DNA of 64,000 bases from Gordonia jacobaea (GTDB taxonomy: Bacteria > Actinomycetota > Actinomycetes > Mycobacteriales > Mycobacteriaceae). Position 1 is the first letter of the stretch. Each line of letters opens with the position of its first letter. This document shows, in pieces, positions 1 through 9,552 of the stretch. The notes under the pieces were generated by a model. That model did not search any database. It worked only from the letters and a program-made list of their open reading frames with translations, and had not been told where the DNA came from. The DNA is taken from NCBI RefSeq assembly GCF_001186365.1, contig NZ_LDTZ01000017.1:1-64000 (forward strand), in the 5' to 3' direction. Made by a program: the position numbers and the translations under genes.

Positions 1-266
1 ACGCCGTGACCGACGACGAGCTGATCGACTACATGCACAAGACACACAACACCGTCTACCACCCCGCGGGTACCGCGAGGATGGGCGCGGCGTCGGACCC
101 CATGGCGGTGCTCGATCCCGAACTGCGGGTGAAGGGGGTGGCGGGTCTGCGGGTCGTCGACGCCTCGGCCATGCCCAAACTGCCCGTCGTGAACCCGAAC
201 ATCACGGTGATGACCATGGCCGAGAAGTGCGCCGACCTGATCAAGGCTGCGGACGGAAGCCAATGA
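1..266 (+). CDS. GMC-family oxidoreductase, C-terminal fragment
   Basis: This is the last ~88 residues of a glucose-methanol-choline family flavoprotein (choline dehydrogenase/alcohol oxidase type); the gene begins outside the window. The visible part is the typical GMC C-terminal signature: a [10 protein letters not shown] stretch with the active-site histidine, then [17 protein letters not shown], whose second conserved polar position (Asn) belongs to the catalytic pair, and a closing MTMAEKCAD helix. Members oxidise an alcohol with FAD. The substrate cannot be told from the C-terminus. The IclR regulator that follows in the same direction may control it. Confidence 0.88.
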   Translation, partial: AVTDDELIDYMHKTHNTVYHPAGTARMGAASDPMAVLDPELRVKGVAGLRVVDASAMPKLPVVNPNITVMTMAEKCADLIKAADGSQ

Positions 267-428
267 GCGCTCATCCGTGTCGAGTTCGCCCGGTACGTAC
301 ACAAGTCGTACGTCAGCGGGAGGCCGAGGAGATTATTTTGATGGCGGCCCGCTCACGACCGGATTGTGTACGTGCAGATTTGGTAAGTGGCCGGCAGCCT
401 CAACCCAATGGAATCGACAGGTAGGCTC

Positions 429-1226
429 ATGAGCATCATGTCCACCGACGCACACGACCACGACAAGACCGCAGGTGGCGCCGTGCAGTCCGTCGACCGC
501 GCGCTGCAGATCATGGAGTTGATCGCCGACGCAGGCGCCGCGGGAATCACCGAACTGTCTGTCGCTCTCGGAGTCCACAAGTCGACGGTCTCGCGGATCG
601 TGGCCTCGCTGGAATCGCGCGGCTTTGTCGAGCAGGCGCCGGGTGGCCGCAAGTATCGCATCGGCTTCACGGTGGTGAGGCTCGCCGGATCGACTACCGC
701 GACAATGGATCTCGCAAAACTCGGCCAAGACGTTTGCGACGACGTGGCCAAGAAGACCGGGGAGACGACCAATCTCGCGGTCCTCAACGCCGCGCAGGCC
801 ATCAACGTCGTCGAGTCGCAGGGGTCGTCGAGCGTTGCGTTGAAGACCTGGATCGGCCAGCCGTCGCCCGCGCACGCCACGTCGTCGGGCAAGGCGCTGC
901 TCGCCGGCTTGAGCGAACGAGAGCTGCGCACGCTCTACTCCGACGAACTACCCGGTTTCACCGACAACACCATCACTGACCTCGATCAGCTCATCGCCGA
1001 CCTCGAAGCCTCCTCCGCCCGCGGCTGGGCGCTCGCTGACGAAGAACTCGAAGTCGGGCTCGTCGCCCTCGCCGCCCCGGTCCGCGACAGCACAGGCGCC
1101 GTGGTCTCGGCGCTGAGCATCTCAGGCCCGCGTTACCGCCTCGACCCCGCCGACGCCCCCCAACTCGCCGAGGGCGTCGTGCGCGCCGCCGACACGGTCA
1201 GCCGCCGCCTGGGCTACCGCGGCTGA
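429..1226 (+). CDS. IclR-family transcriptional regulator
   Basis: A 265-residue regulator. The N-terminal winged HTH is seen in the run VDRALQIMELIAD...LSVALGVHKSTVSRIVASLESRGFV (about residues 20-65). The C-terminal IclR ligand-binding domain follows, with the conserved HATSSGKALLA stretch (about 155-165) and the closing APVRDSTGAVVSALSISGP motif. ATG 429 is preferred because GACAGGTAGG lies just upstream; ATG 408 and GTG 387 are in frame further up, and ATG 438 just inside. IclR proteins usually control a neighbouring catabolic operon, so the upstream GMC oxidoreductase gene is a plausible target. The effector is unknown. Confidence 0.9.
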   Translation: MSIMSTDAHDHDKTAGGAVQSVDRALQIMELIADAGAAGITELSVALGVHKSTVSRIVASLESRGFVEQAPGGRKYRIGFTVVRLAGSTTATMDLAKLGQDVCDDVAKKTGETTNLAVLNAAQAINVVESQGSSSVALKTWIGQPSPAHATSSGKALLAGLSERELRTLYSDELPGFTDNTITDLDQLIADLEASSARGWALADEELEVGLVALAAPVRDSTGAVVSALSISGPRYRLDPADAPQLAEGVVRAADTVSRRLGYRG

Positions 1227-1250
1227 CCCCCGCCGCCCGAGCGCCTACAC

Positions 1251-1550
1251 GCTGGTCGAGCTTGTCGAGACCACCCCACCGCCGGCTGAGCGCCCACTCG
1301 CCGGTCGAGCCCCCACCGCTGGTCGAGTGAACCCCGCTGGTCGAGCTTGTCGAGACCACCCCACTCGCCGGTCGAGCGCCCACTCGCCGGTCGAGCGCCC
1401 ACTCGCCGGTCGAGCCCCCACCGCTGGTCGAGCCCTCACCGCTGGTCGAGCTTGTCGAGACCACCCCACCGCCGGCCGAGCCCCCACTCGCCGGTCGAGC
1501 CAACCCCGCTGGTCGAGCCAACCCCGCTGGTCGAGCTTGTCGAGACCACT
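1251..1550 (+). repeat. Interspersed repeat array R1
   Basis: Fills the gap between the IclR gene and the GIY-YIG gene. Four full short units occur at 1252-1275, 1337-1360, 1442-1465 and 1527-1550, each with the core GGTCGAGCTTGTCGAGACC. Between them are many half units of the form GCTGGTCGAGC or GCCGGTCGAGC. Open frames that cross this stretch merely translate the repeat and are not genes. Confidence 0.9.
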
Positions 1551-1606
1551 AAGCGGCCTGTGGACAGAGAAATTCGACAGTCGAGCGGTGAGTGCATAGT
1601 TGTCGG

Positions 1607-1897
1607 ATGACCGGCTACATGTACATCCTCGAGTGCGCTGACGGCAGCTTTTACGTGGGCAGCACCCAGAACGTGGAGTCGAGGCTCGAGCAGCACAACA
1701 GCGGTCAGGGCAGTCGCTACACGCGCTGCCGGCTGCCTGTTCGGCTCGTGTACCAACACGAATGTCCAACCATCGCAGAGGCGTACGCGCTCGAGAAGCG
1801 CGTTCAGAACTGGTCCCGCGGCAAGCGGAAGGCCCTCATTGCTGGAGATTATGAGTTGCTGCAACAACTCTCGCGCAACCGACAAGACGGGGCGTAG
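1607..1897 (+). CDS. GIY-YIG nuclease superfamily protein (UPF0213/YhbQ type)
   Basis: A 96-residue single-domain GIY-YIG protein. It starts MTGYMYILECADGSFYVGST, where YMYILEC and YVGST are the two strands that give the family its name. ESRLEQHNSG follows with the conserved arginine region, then the GSRYTRCRLPVRLVY and EAYALEKRVQNWSRGKRKALI segments typical of the YhbQ/UPF0213 group. Members are small standalone proteins of uncertain role, with DNA nuclease activity proposed for some. ATG 1607 was chosen because the GIY strand begins almost at once. The gene sits between repeat arrays on both sides. Confidence 0.88.
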   Translation: MTGYMYILECADGSFYVGSTQNVESRLEQHNSGQGSRYTRCRLPVRLVYQHECPTIAEAYALEKRVQNWSRGKRKALIAGDYELLQQLSRNRQDGA

Positions 1898-1914
1898 ACG
1901 CTCGGCTGCGGTGA

Positions 1915-2300
1915 GGTGGTCTCGACAAGCTCGACCAGCGGCGGTTGGCTCGACCCGCCCGTGGGGCCCTTTCCGCTGATTGAGCCGGCCGCGAGCGAAG
2001 CGAGCAGCCGAGTCGAAATCACCAGCGGTGTGGCTGGGCTCGACCAGCGGGGTGAGGTGGTCTCGACAAGCTCGACCAGCGGGGTCAGCACCCGGCCCGC
2101 GCGTGGGGCCCTTTCCGCTGATTGAGCCGGCCGCGAGCGGAGCGAGCAGCCGAGTCGAAATCACCAGCGGGGTGGCTGGGTTCGACCAGTGGGGTGAGGT
2201 GGTCTCGACAAGCTCGACCAGCGGTGGTGCGCTCGACCAGCTGGGTTACCTCGACCGGCGAGGTGCGGCTCGACCAACGGTGGCCGGCTCGACCAGCGCC
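1915..2300 (-). repeat. Interspersed repeat array R2 with an internal ~141-bp tandem duplication
   Basis: Occupies the convergent gap between the GIY-YIG gene and ligB. Short units in reverse orientation are at 1915-1938, 2056-2079 and 2197-2220. Long 48-bp units, whose ends are GATT and AATC instead of GGTC and GACC, are at 1976-2023 and 2118-2165, reading on the plus strand. Roughly 1961-2082 and 2102-2223 are near-identical copies offset by 141 bp, so the array grew by tandem duplication. Half units continue to about 2300, close to the ligB stop codon. Confidence 0.88.
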
Positions 2301-2302
2301 CC

Positions 2303-3832
2303 CTACGGCAGCAGCGCGCGGACGGCGTCGATGGTGTCGGCGGCGGCGGCGGTCTTGTCGGGCCGATACCGCAGCACCCGGGCGAACCGCAGGGCAACTC
2401 CGCCCGGATACCTTGAACTGCGCTGCACACCGTCGAGTTCGATCTCCACGACTATCTCCGGCCGCAGGAACACCGCCCACTCCGTACGCGACTGCTCGTA
2501 CTTGGGGAACTCCTCTGTCTGCCAACGCAATATCTCGTCGGTCAGGCCCTTGAACGTCTTGCCGACCATCACCGGCGGCCCGCCGTCGGGGTCGCGTGCG
2601 CCCAGGTGCAGATTTGATAGCCAGCCGCGTCGACGCCCCGATCCCCACTCGGCGGCGAGTACTACTAGATCAAGAGTGTGCACCGGTTTGACCTTCTGCC
2701 ACGTCCGGCCACGACGGCCAGCCGCGTACGCACCGGTGCGCGACTTGACCATGACCCCTTCGTGGCCTTCCGCTATGGCCGCGGCGAATTGTGCCTGTGC
2801 CGCTTCGACATCGGGGTCGACCACAGACGGAATGCGGAGACCCGGTGCCACCGAATCCAGTGCCGCGAGTCGTTCCGACAGCGGCAGGTCGATCAGATCA
2901 CGGCCGTCGAGATGGAGGCAGTCGAAGAAGAACGGTTGCAGCAGTCGAGGGTTCGCCTCGTCTGCGGCAGACCCGAACCGGCTCATGGTCTCCTGGAACG
3001 GTCGCGGCCGGCCGTCGTCGCTGAGCATCAACGTTTCACCGTCGAGAATGACTGTCTCACAGGGCAACCCGAGCACAACCTCGACAAGATCGGGCACCCT
3101 ATCGGTCACGTCCCGCAACGTGCGGGTGAACACCCGCACGTCACCGCCGTTACGGTGCACCTGAATTCGTGCACCGTCGAGTTTGAAGTCGACAACGACG
3201 TCGGGGCCGAGGTCGGCAAGCGCGCTCGGCAGGTCGTCGGCGGGAGTCGCAAGCATCGGTGCGATCGCGCGTCCGACCTGTAGCCGCACTCCACGCAGCG
3301 CCTCGTCGCCGCCATGTGCAGCCAATACCGCTGTCTCCGATAGTGATCCGGTCAGCATGTGCGCGCGTCGCACCGAGTCGACGGGCTGACCCGTCGCTTG
3401 CGCCACCGCGTCGACCATCAGCCCCGCCAACGATCCCTGCCGCAACTCGCCGGTCAGCAACCGTTTCAGGAAGTCCTGTTCGGGCGGCGTCGAACTCGTG
3501 AAAAGCTCTGTCAACACGCTACTTCTGAGTGCCGCTGACCCCGTCCCCCTGGCCGCAGCGAGCTGCTCAAACGCGTCGTCGACATCGACCACATCAAGTC
3601 TCGGCTCCTCGGTGCCGTCGACGTCGAGGCTCGCCAACGACCGCCACCCGACACCCAACTTGCCCTGCGGCACTTCACCGGAGAGCCACGTGACCACGAT
3701 CGGCAGTTCGTCCTTCGACGCAGCACCAAGGAGATCCACCAATGCGGTGGTCTTGAGCTTGCGTGATCGGGTCGCAGCCATCTGCGCCGACGCTTCGACG
3801 ACCTGCCCGAGTTTCACGACTCCTGCTTCCAT
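2303..3832 (-). CDS. ligB: ATP-dependent DNA ligase (LigB type)
   Basis: A 509-residue ATP-dependent DNA ligase that seals nicks through a lysyl-AMP intermediate. The nucleotidyltransferase motif I is FKLDGARIQ with the adenylated Lys at about residue 217. Further motifs follow: FTRTLRDVT (motif III area), VILDGE (DGE), EGVMVKSR (motif IV/V) and WQKVKP (motif V/VI), with an OB-fold at the C-terminus. Length and order match mycobacterial LigB, which is accessory to the essential NAD-dependent LigA. The first 19 bases overlap the end of the upstream sulP gene, so the two are probably co-transcribed. Confidence 0.93.
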   Translation of the reverse strand: MEAGVVKLGQVVEASAQMAATRSRKLKTTALVDLLGAASKDELPIVVTWLSGEVPQGKLGVGWRSLASLDVDGTEEPRLDVVDVDDAFEQLAAARGTGSAALRSSVLTELFTSSTPPEQDFLKRLLTGELRQGSLAGLMVDAVAQATGQPVDSVRRAHMLTGSLSETAVLAAHGGDEALRGVRLQVGRAIAPMLATPADDLPSALADLGPDVVVDFKLDGARIQVHRNGGDVRVFTRTLRDVTDRVPDLVEVVLGLPCETVILDGETLMLSDDGRPRPFQETMSRFGSAADEANPRLLQPFFFDCLHLDGRDLIDLPLSERLAALDSVAPGLRIPSVVDPDVEAAQAQFAAAIAEGHEGVMVKSRTGAYAAGRRGRTWQKVKPVHTLDLVVLAAEWGSGRRRGWLSNLHLGARDPDGGPPVMVGKTFKGLTDEILRWQTEEFPKYEQSRTEWAVFLRPEIVVEIELDGVQRSSRYPGGVALRFARVLRYRPDKTAAAADTIDAVRALLP

Positions 3833-5607
3833 GCATCCGGCGATACATCCGACGAGCCCTCCGACCGCGCGGTTGCTACCGCGTCGGGATACTCCGCCTC
3901 GTACGCACGCACCGCGGCGCCGACCGTCGGGTACACGTGGTCGGAGTTCAGCTCCGAGAGCACTCCCTCATCGGAGAGTGTGTCGCCGAGTTCTGGGTCG
4001 ACGCCCGCGAGGACGAAGTGAGCATTTCGCTTGTGCACGAAGGTGATCAGGTCCTTCAGCATGACCGACGCTGTGTAGTCGACGTCGCCGATCACTGTGC
4101 AGTCGAGTACCAGCCAACGCACCGGATGTGGTGCCGCCCGAACCAGCGCAGCCACCTCGTCGGAGAATCGACTGGCGTTGGCATAGAACAGATCTGCGTC
4201 ATAACGGAACACGATGAGTCCCGGCATCGACTCGGCGCCAGGCTTCGCCGACTCGTATCGGCGACGACGTCCGTGGTCGGAGACGCCGACCACGAACCGC
4301 TCGGGACGGTATTGCCTGCGCACTATCGCCAGCAGCGACACACCCATCGCAACGACCACACCGTTCTGCACACCGAAGACCAACACCACCACGGCGGTCA
4401 GAACGGCAATAGCGAACTCGTACTTCGACACTCGCCACATTCGACGGAACTGGTCGACGTCGATCAGCCGCACCGCCACCACGGCGACGATCGCCGACAA
4501 CACGGCGTGCGGCATGTAGGCGAGCGCGCCGTCGAAGAAGACCACGACGATCAGCGCGATCAGCGCCATCGTGATGTTGGCGAGCTGGGTCCGACCGTGT
4601 TCGGATTCGAGCAGTTCGGTCTTGGTTGGGCTGCCGTTGACCACAAAGGTCGACGAGAAGCCCGCCACGATGTTGGCCGCCGACAATCCGACGATATCGC
4701 GATTGACGTCGGCATCCTCGCCGTGACGCTGTGCGAAACTTCGTGCTGTGGCAGCACTTTGGGCGAGAATGACCACCGCGCAGCCGATCGCGACCGTCGC
4801 GGCTTTCGGTATGTCACGCCACGTGACGTTGTCGGGAAGCCCGAATTCGGGGAAGCCGCCGTGCAATTCACCGATCACCGGGACGTCGTCGGACCAGTTG
4901 AACACATACACCAACACGATCGACGCCACCACCACGATGACCGGCATCGGAATTCGGGGCGCCCACCGCTTACCTACGATCAGCAACAGCAGCGTCGCAG
5001 CGGCGAACGCCACCGCAGTCCATTTGATGGAGCCGAGTTCTCGCGCCAGGTGTTCCCAGCGCTCCCAAATCCGACCATCGCTCCCGGAGACTCCGAGCAT
5101 TCCCGGAATCTGCCCGGTCAGCACACTGATCCCGGTACCCGCAAGGAAACCGACGAGCACAGCGGTGGACAGGAAGTCGCCGAGAAACCCCAGTCGCGCG
5201 ACCCTGGCCACTGCCAGCATCAGGCCTGCCACGATAGCGATCAGCGACGCGAAGCCCAACCATTCCCGCGAGTTCGGTTGCAGTCCAGCGACTCCGATAC
5301 CCGCGATACCCGACCCGATGATCGCCGCCGTTGCCGAGTCGGCACCGGTCACCATGAGCCGTGAGGCACCCAGAATGGCGAACACGATCGTGGGAAGGAT
5401 GATCGTATAGATTCCCGCAACCACCGGAACGTGAGCAATTGTGCTGTAGCCCATCGATTCCGGAATGGCGACGGCCGCGAGCGTGACGCCCGCGAGCACA
5501 TCCGCCCGCAACCACCCGCGCTGGTAACCGCGGAACGCGGGTGGCAGCAAGCGTTTCAGCGACGTCGAGAACGCACGCTCCGCCCCGGCGGCCCGCGTCC
5601 CGCTCAC
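3814..5607 (-). CDS. SulP-family anion transporter with STAS domain
   Basis: A 597-residue inner-membrane transporter of the SLC26/SulP family. The N-terminal signature (ADVLAGVTLAAVAIPESMGY, residues ~35-54) is followed by about ten to twelve hydrophobic segments rich in Gly and Ala. The C-terminal ~110 residues form a cytoplasmic STAS domain containing the DYTASVMLKDL helix. Family members move sulfate, bicarbonate or dicarboxylates; the substrate here is not determined. Its 3' end overlaps the start of ligB, a coupling with no obvious functional logic. Confidence 0.9.
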   Translation of the reverse strand: MSGTRAAGAERAFSTSLKRLLPPAFRGYQRGWLRADVLAGVTLAAVAIPESMGYSTIAHVPVVAGIYTIILPTIVFAILGASRLMVTGADSATAAIIGSGIAGIGVAGLQPNSREWLGFASLIAIVAGLMLAVARVARLGFLGDFLSTAVLVGFLAGTGISVLTGQIPGMLGVSGSDGRIWERWEHLARELGSIKWTAVAFAAATLLLLIVGKRWAPRIPMPVIVVVASIVLVYVFNWSDDVPVIGELHGGFPEFGLPDNVTWRDIPKAATVAIGCAVVILAQSAATARSFAQRHGEDADVNRDIVGLSAANIVAGFSSTFVVNGSPTKTELLESEHGRTQLANITMALIALIVVVFFDGALAYMPHAVLSAIVAVVAVRLIDVDQFRRMWRVSKYEFAIAVLTAVVVLVFGVQNGVVVAMGVSLLAIVRRQYRPERFVVGVSDHGRRRRYESAKPGAESMPGLIVFRYDADLFYANASRFSDEVAALVRAAPHPVRWLVLDCTVIGDVDYTASVMLKDLITFVHKRNAHFVLAGVDPELGDTLSDEGVLSELNSDHVYPTVGAAVRAYEAEYPDAVATARSEGSSDVSPDAWKQES

Positions 5608-5662
5608 TGCCGTTCGCCCGAGCTCAGCGGTTCGATCACCCCGCTGACGTTACCCGCGTTGA

Positions 5663-6121
5663 TCAGGCAGCGGTGCGCACTGCCGAGCCTTGCGATGCTG
5701 CGGCGTCGGACTCTTCCACTCGCTTACGTACGAGCACGTTCTCCAATGCGGGACGCCCCGAGCCGATGAAGACCAACAGGAACAGCGCCCAGCAGTACAG
5801 CGCGGCCGAGTCGCCCTCGTTCGCTATGGGCAGCAGACCGTCGCCCTGGTGCTTCCAGAAATAGGCGACGGCCATCGCGCCGGAACCGATGAACGCAGCA
5901 ACGCGAGTGCCGAGTCCGAGCATGACTAGGATGCCGCCGACCAGCTCAATCGCCGCAGCCCACCACGACGGCCCCGCCCCGAACGCTGCGGTCTCGCCGC
6001 CGTACGGCGCGACCGGCCATCCGAACAGCGTCGACGCTCCATGACAGAAGAACAGGAAGCCGACGACGATACGAAACAGGCCGATCGCCCATGGCGCGAC
6101 CTTCTCAAGTGAGGTAAGCAT
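5663..6121 (-). CDS. DoxX family membrane protein
   Basis: A 152-residue protein with four predicted membrane segments. It begins with the family-typical APWAIGLFRIVVGFLFFCHG and later has WWAAAIELVGGILVMLGL and RVAAFIGSGAMAVAYFW. DoxX-family proteins are small membrane subunits or modulators linked to quinone or redox chemistry; the exact role here is unknown. It lies downstream of the MHS transporter start region in its own short unit, ending 55 bases before the sulP start codon. Confidence 0.85.
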   Translation of the reverse strand: MLTSLEKVAPWAIGLFRIVVGFLFFCHGASTLFGWPVAPYGGETAAFGAGPSWWAAAIELVGGILVMLGLGTRVAAFIGSGAMAVAYFWKHQGDGLLPIANEGDSAALYCWALFLLVFIGSGRPALENVLVRKRVEESDAAASQGSAVRTAA

Positions 6122-6208
6122 TGCCTAACTATGAAGGTATGGTTCCCGCATCGCAACCCCAGAAACCCGATTCCGAGGGAATCGCGTTCGACGCTCAGAC
6201 CCCGACAC

Positions 6209-7588
6209 TCAGACTTCCGACAAGTCCACCGACCGCGTCTCCTGGACCGACCACAACGCCAGCAGCGTCAGCACTCCTGCCACCGCGAGGTAAACCCCAA
6301 CCCACGCCACACCGAAGTCGGCAACCAACCACGTCGCGATGAACGGCGCAACGGCAGCGCCGAGGATCGACGCGACGTTGTAGGCGATCCCAGATCCCGT
6401 GTAGCGCACGTTCGTCGGGAACAACTCCGGCAGGATCGCGCTCATCGGCCCGAAGGTCAGTCCCATCAGCGCCATACCCAGGATGAGGAAGCCCAGCATC
6501 ACGCCGTCGGTCACCGACGACGGGTTGAGCAGCCACCCGAAGCACAGACCGAAGATGACGATCGCACCGGTGATGACCAGAAGCACCACACGTCGGCCAT
6601 ACCGGTCGGCGAGCCATCCCGAAAGCGGGACGCACGCTGCGAAGAACAGCACCGAAATAAGCTGCAGCCCAAGGAAGTCGACGTAACTGATGGAGAGCTT
6701 GACGCCCGACGCGTCGGTCACCTTGCCGGTTCCGTACGACGTCGTCCACGTGGTCACGATGTAGAAGAGCGTGTACGTGGCCAGCATGATGAACGTGCCG
6801 GCGATCAGCGGGCGCCAACTGGTCTTGACGACCTCGGCCAACGGCGCGCGCACCTTCTTGCCCTCTTCGACTGCCTTGGCGAACACGGGCGTCTCGGTGA
6901 GCTTCAACCGCACGTAGAGCCCGATGACCACCATGATTGCGCTCGCCAGGAACGGAATTCGCCAACCCCAGGTCAGGAATGCGTGGTTGGTCGCAGCGCT
7001 CTTGGCGTCGAAGTCCATTCCCAGCATCAGCAGCAGGAAGATGCCGTTGGCGAAGAAGAAGCCGATCGGCGCACCGAGCTGCGGCCACATCGCCGCCCAG
7101 GCGCGCTTACCCTTCTCTGCGGTCTCGGTGGCCAACAGCGCGGCCCCCGACCATTCGCCCCCGAGTCCGAGACCCTGACAGAAGCGCAACAGCGCGAGCA
7201 GAGCCGGTGCGGCATAACCGATCTGGGAGAAGGTCGGCAGCAACCCGATCGCGAAGGTGGCGATACCCATCGTGAGCAGCGAACCGACCAGGGTCGCCTT
7301 GCGCCCGACGCGATCTCCGAAGTGTCCGAACAACACCGAACCGATCGGCCGCGCGACAAATGCGAGGCCGAACGTCGCGAACGACGAGAGTAGCGCGGCG
7401 GTGTCGTTGCCCTTCGGGAAGAACAGAGTCGGAAACACGAGGACGGCTGCCGTCGCATAGATGTAGAAGTCGAAGAATTCGATACTCGTGCCGACCATCG
7501 ATGCGATGACGATGCGGCTACGCGGAACTGCGGGTCGAGCGGGATCGACAGGAGCAGAACCCGTTGAAGGGACAGTGGCTTCACTCAC
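6209..7588 (-). CDS. MFS transporter, metabolite:H+ symporter (MHS/ShiA-ProP type)
   Basis: A 459-residue, 12-segment major-facilitator transporter of the MHS family, which imports organic acids and similar solutes with protons. Visible signatures are MVGTSIEFFDFYIYATAAVLVFP after a short polar N-terminus, the family loop FGHFGDRVGRKATL between segments 2 and 3, and LADRYGRRVVLL between segments 8 and 9. GTG 7588 was chosen because it gives the usual short N-terminus; the open frame extends far upstream but that part has no transporter-like sequence. The substrate is unknown. Import of aromatic or carboxylic acids would fit the catabolic neighbourhood. Confidence 0.88.
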   Translation of the reverse strand: MSEATVPSTGSAPVDPARPAVPRSRIVIASMVGTSIEFFDFYIYATAAVLVFPTLFFPKGNDTAALLSSFATFGLAFVARPIGSVLFGHFGDRVGRKATLVGSLLTMGIATFAIGLLPTFSQIGYAAPALLALLRFCQGLGLGGEWSGAALLATETAEKGKRAWAAMWPQLGAPIGFFFANGIFLLLMLGMDFDAKSAATNHAFLTWGWRIPFLASAIMVVIGLYVRLKLTETPVFAKAVEEGKKVRAPLAEVVKTSWRPLIAGTFIMLATYTLFYIVTTWTTSYGTGKVTDASGVKLSISYVDFLGLQLISVLFFAACVPLSGWLADRYGRRVVLLVITGAIVIFGLCFGWLLNPSSVTDGVMLGFLILGMALMGLTFGPMSAILPELFPTNVRYTGSGIAYNVASILGAAVAPFIATWLVADFGVAWVGVYLAVAGVLTLLALWSVQETRSVDLSEV

Positions 7589-7651
7589 CGCGGAGAGGTT
7601 ACGCGCCCGCCCCTCGGGATCTTCGCAGGTGGGTAGGTTTTCGGGGCAGAA

Positions 7652-7692
7652 GGCCGTGTTTCCGAGCTCACGTGGCGACTCGGAAACACGGC
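7652..7692 (-). terminator. Hairpin downstream of the formaldehyde operon
   Basis: Inverted arms GCCGTGTTTCCGAG (7653-7666) and CTCGGAAACACGGC (7679-7692) pair perfectly over 14 bp with a 12-nt loop. The hairpin lies just after the stop of the MBL gene on the minus strand. The T-tract is weak, so it may end transcription in a Rho-assisted way or simply stabilise the transcript. Confidence 0.7.
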
Positions 7693-7703
7693 TCTGAGCG
7701 CGC

Positions 7704-8333
7704 TCAGCTACCCCGCTTGATCCACTCCTCGAGATGCGGCGCCTCGGCACCGACCGTCGTGCCGTCTCCGTGCCCCGTGTAGACCTTGGTCTCCGGGTCG
7801 AGCACGAAGATCTTTTCCTTGATGGACTCGATGATCTTCGGGAAGCTCGAGAACGACCGTCCTGTCGCTCCCGGTCCACCCTGGAACAGCGTGTCGCCAC
7901 TGAACAACACACCGAGCTCCGGCGCGTAGATCACCGACGAGCCCGGCGAGTGCCCCGGCGTATTGATGACCTTCAACGACGTTCCCGCGACGTCGATTTC
8001 CTGCCCGTCGTCGAGGTTGCCGGGCGTCACGTCGGGGTGCGTTTCCTTCCACAGCATGGTGTCGCCGGGGTGCAGCAGGATGGGCGCGCCGGTCTCCTTC
8101 GACAACTCCGGAGCCACGGTGATGTGGTCGTTGTGGCCGTGGGTCAGCACGATCGCCTTGACGGTCCGGTCGCCGACAGCGTCGAGGATCGGCTTTGCGC
8201 TGTGCGCGGCGTCGATGATGACGACCTCACTGTCGTCGCCGACGATCCAGACGTTGTTGTCGACGTCCCACGTCCCGCCGTCGAGCGAGAAGGTGCCGGA
8301 CGTGACGACGTTGTCGATGCTCGCGTTGCTCAT
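7704..8333 (-). CDS. MBL-fold hydrolase, partner of mycothiol formaldehyde dehydrogenase
   Basis: A 209-residue metallo-beta-lactamase-fold protein. The metal-binding HxHxDH motif appears as LTHGHNDH (about residues 63-70), with further ligands in the NTPGHSPGS segment, LFSGDTLF (Asp) and YTGHGDGTT (His). Glyoxalase II-like MBL proteins next to mscR are thought to hydrolyse S-formylmycothiol to formate and mycothiol, completing formaldehyde detoxification. It overlaps the dehydrogenase stop by four bases (ATGA), so the two are translationally coupled. The S-formylmycothiol substrate is inferred from this pairing. Confidence 0.88.
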   Translation of the reverse strand: MSNASIDNVVTSGTFSLDGGTWDVDNNVWIVGDDSEVVIIDAAHSAKPILDAVGDRTVKAIVLTHGHNDHITVAPELSKETGAPILLHPGDTMLWKETHPDVTPGNLDDGQEIDVAGTSLKVINTPGHSPGSSVIYAPELGVLFSGDTLFQGGPGATGRSFSSFPKIIESIKEKIFVLDPETKVYTGHGDGTTVGAEAPHLEEWIKRGS

Positions 8334-9424
8334 GACTTCAGCTCTACCACCGAGCGAAGCACCTTGCCGCCCTTCATCGCCTCGAACGCTGCCTCGACGT
8401 CGCCGAGTCCGACGCGCTCGGTGACGAACTTGTCGAGCGGGAGTCGACCCTGCTCATAGAGGTCGATGAGCATCGGGAAGTCGCGCTCGGGCAGGCAATC
8501 GCCGTACCACGACGACTTGAGCGATCCGCCGCGCGAGAAGAAGTCGACGAGCGGCATCTCGAGCTTCATCTCGGGTGTCGGAACACCAACGAGCACAACG
8601 GTTCCGGCGAGGTCGCGGGCGTAGAAGGCTTCCTTCCACGTTTCCGGTCGCCCGACGGCGTCAACGACGACGTCAACCCCGTTGCCGTCGGTCAGGTCCT
8701 GGACGGCGGTCACCACGTCGTCGACCTCTGCACCATTGATGGTGTGAGTTGCGCCGAGTTCGGTTGCCCACTGCAGTTTTGCCGGATCGCGGTCGATCGC
8801 GATGATCTTGGTGGCACCGGCCAGTCGGGCACCGGCGATCGCGGCGTCGCCGACGCCACCGCAACCGATGACGGCGACGGAGTCTCCGCGACCGACGTTG
8901 CCGGTGTTCATCGCCGCGCCGAGGCCCGCCATCACGCCGCAACCGAGCAGGCCGGCGACCGCGGGATCGGTCTCGGGATTGACCTTGGTGCACTGCCCCT
9001 CGTGAACGAGGGTCTTCTCGATGAACGCGCCGATACCCAGCGCAGCCATCAGTTCGGTGCCGTCGGTGAGCGTCATCGACTTCGACGCGTTGTGGGTGTC
9101 GAAGCAGTACCAGGGCTTCCCGCGCTTGCACGCCCGACACTCACCACACACCGCACGCCAGTTCAGGACGACGAAATCGCCGACCTCGACGTGAGTGACA
9201 TCCGAACCGATCGCCTCGACGACGCCCGCGGCCTCGTGCCCGAGGAGGAACGGATACTCGTCGTTGATGCCGCCCTCTTTGTAGGCGAGATCTGTATGGC
9301 AGACACCGCACGCCTGGATATCCACGACGACGTCGTTGGGCCCGGGGTCGGGCACCACCACGTCGACGAGTTCCGTTGGCGCGCCCTTGCTACGCGAGAT
9401 GACTCCCTTGACCGTCTGCGACAT
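8330..9424 (-). CDS. mscR: S-(hydroxymethyl)mycothiol dehydrogenase (mycothiol-dependent formaldehyde dehydrogenase)
   Basis: A 364-residue zinc-containing medium-chain alcohol dehydrogenase of the class III-like, mycothiol-dependent type. The catalytic zinc region is ACGVCHTDL with the GHEAAGVV motif. The structural zinc cysteines are in [15 protein letters not shown], and the Rossmann nucleotide motif is [12 protein letters not shown]. The enzyme oxidises the spontaneous adduct of formaldehyde and mycothiol to S-formylmycothiol with NAD+. It forms an operon with the MBL hydrolase. Nearby sources of formaldehyde are the P450 O-demethylase candidate and, if the monooxygenase acts on acetone, methanol from methyl acetate. 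Confidence 0.93.
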   Translation of the reverse strand: MSQTVKGVISRSKGAPTELVDVVVPDPGPNDVVVDIQACGVCHTDLAYKEGGINDEYPFLLGHEAAGVVEAIGSDVTHVEVGDFVVLNWRAVCGECRACKRGKPWYCFDTHNASKSMTLTDGTELMAALGIGAFIEKTLVHEGQCTKVNPETDPAVAGLLGCGVMAGLGAAMNTGNVGRGDSVAVIGCGGVGDAAIAGARLAGATKIIAIDRDPAKLQWATELGATHTINGAEVDDVVTAVQDLTDGNGVDVVVDAVGRPETWKEAFYARDLAGTVVLVGVPTPEMKLEMPLVDFFSRGGSLKSSWYGDCLPERDFPMLIDLYEQGRLPLDKFVTERVGLGDVEAAFEAMKGGKVLRSVVELKS

Positions 9425-9493
9425 TCCGCTTTCAACCTCTCGATGGTGAGAACCTTGTACTCAACACAGTCTTGTGGCATGGCACGAGACATG

Positions 9494-9511
9494 CATCCAT
9501 CCGAATGGATG
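9494..9511. promoter_or_regulatory. Inverted repeat upstream of mscR
   Basis: CATCCAT and ATGGATG pair perfectly across CCGA, 70-87 bases upstream of the mscR start codon. It looks like an operator dyad. Its CCAT...GAATGG core resembles the palindrome at 21435-21455 upstream of the P450/reductase pair, although the spacing differs by one base. Confidence 0.5.
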
Positions 9512-9552
9512 GTTCTACCTGGTCGAAAGTACAGGAATGACGTTCGACGGTC

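Noticed and set aside
1198-1769. Long minus-strand reading frames rich in Ser, Thr, Arg and Pro across 1.2-1.8 kb
   Set aside because: They translate repeat array R1 and the antisense of the GIY-YIG gene; the sequence is low-complexity repeat output without family signatures.
3763-5364. 533-codon plus-strand frame opposite sulP
   Set aside because: It is antisense to a clear SulP transporter, is His/Arg/Asp-rich as expected of a high-GC shadow frame, and has no domain.
6131-7393. 420-codon plus-strand frame opposite the MHS transporter
   Set aside because: Antisense shadow with extreme Arg/His/Gln content; the opposite strand carries a canonical transporter.
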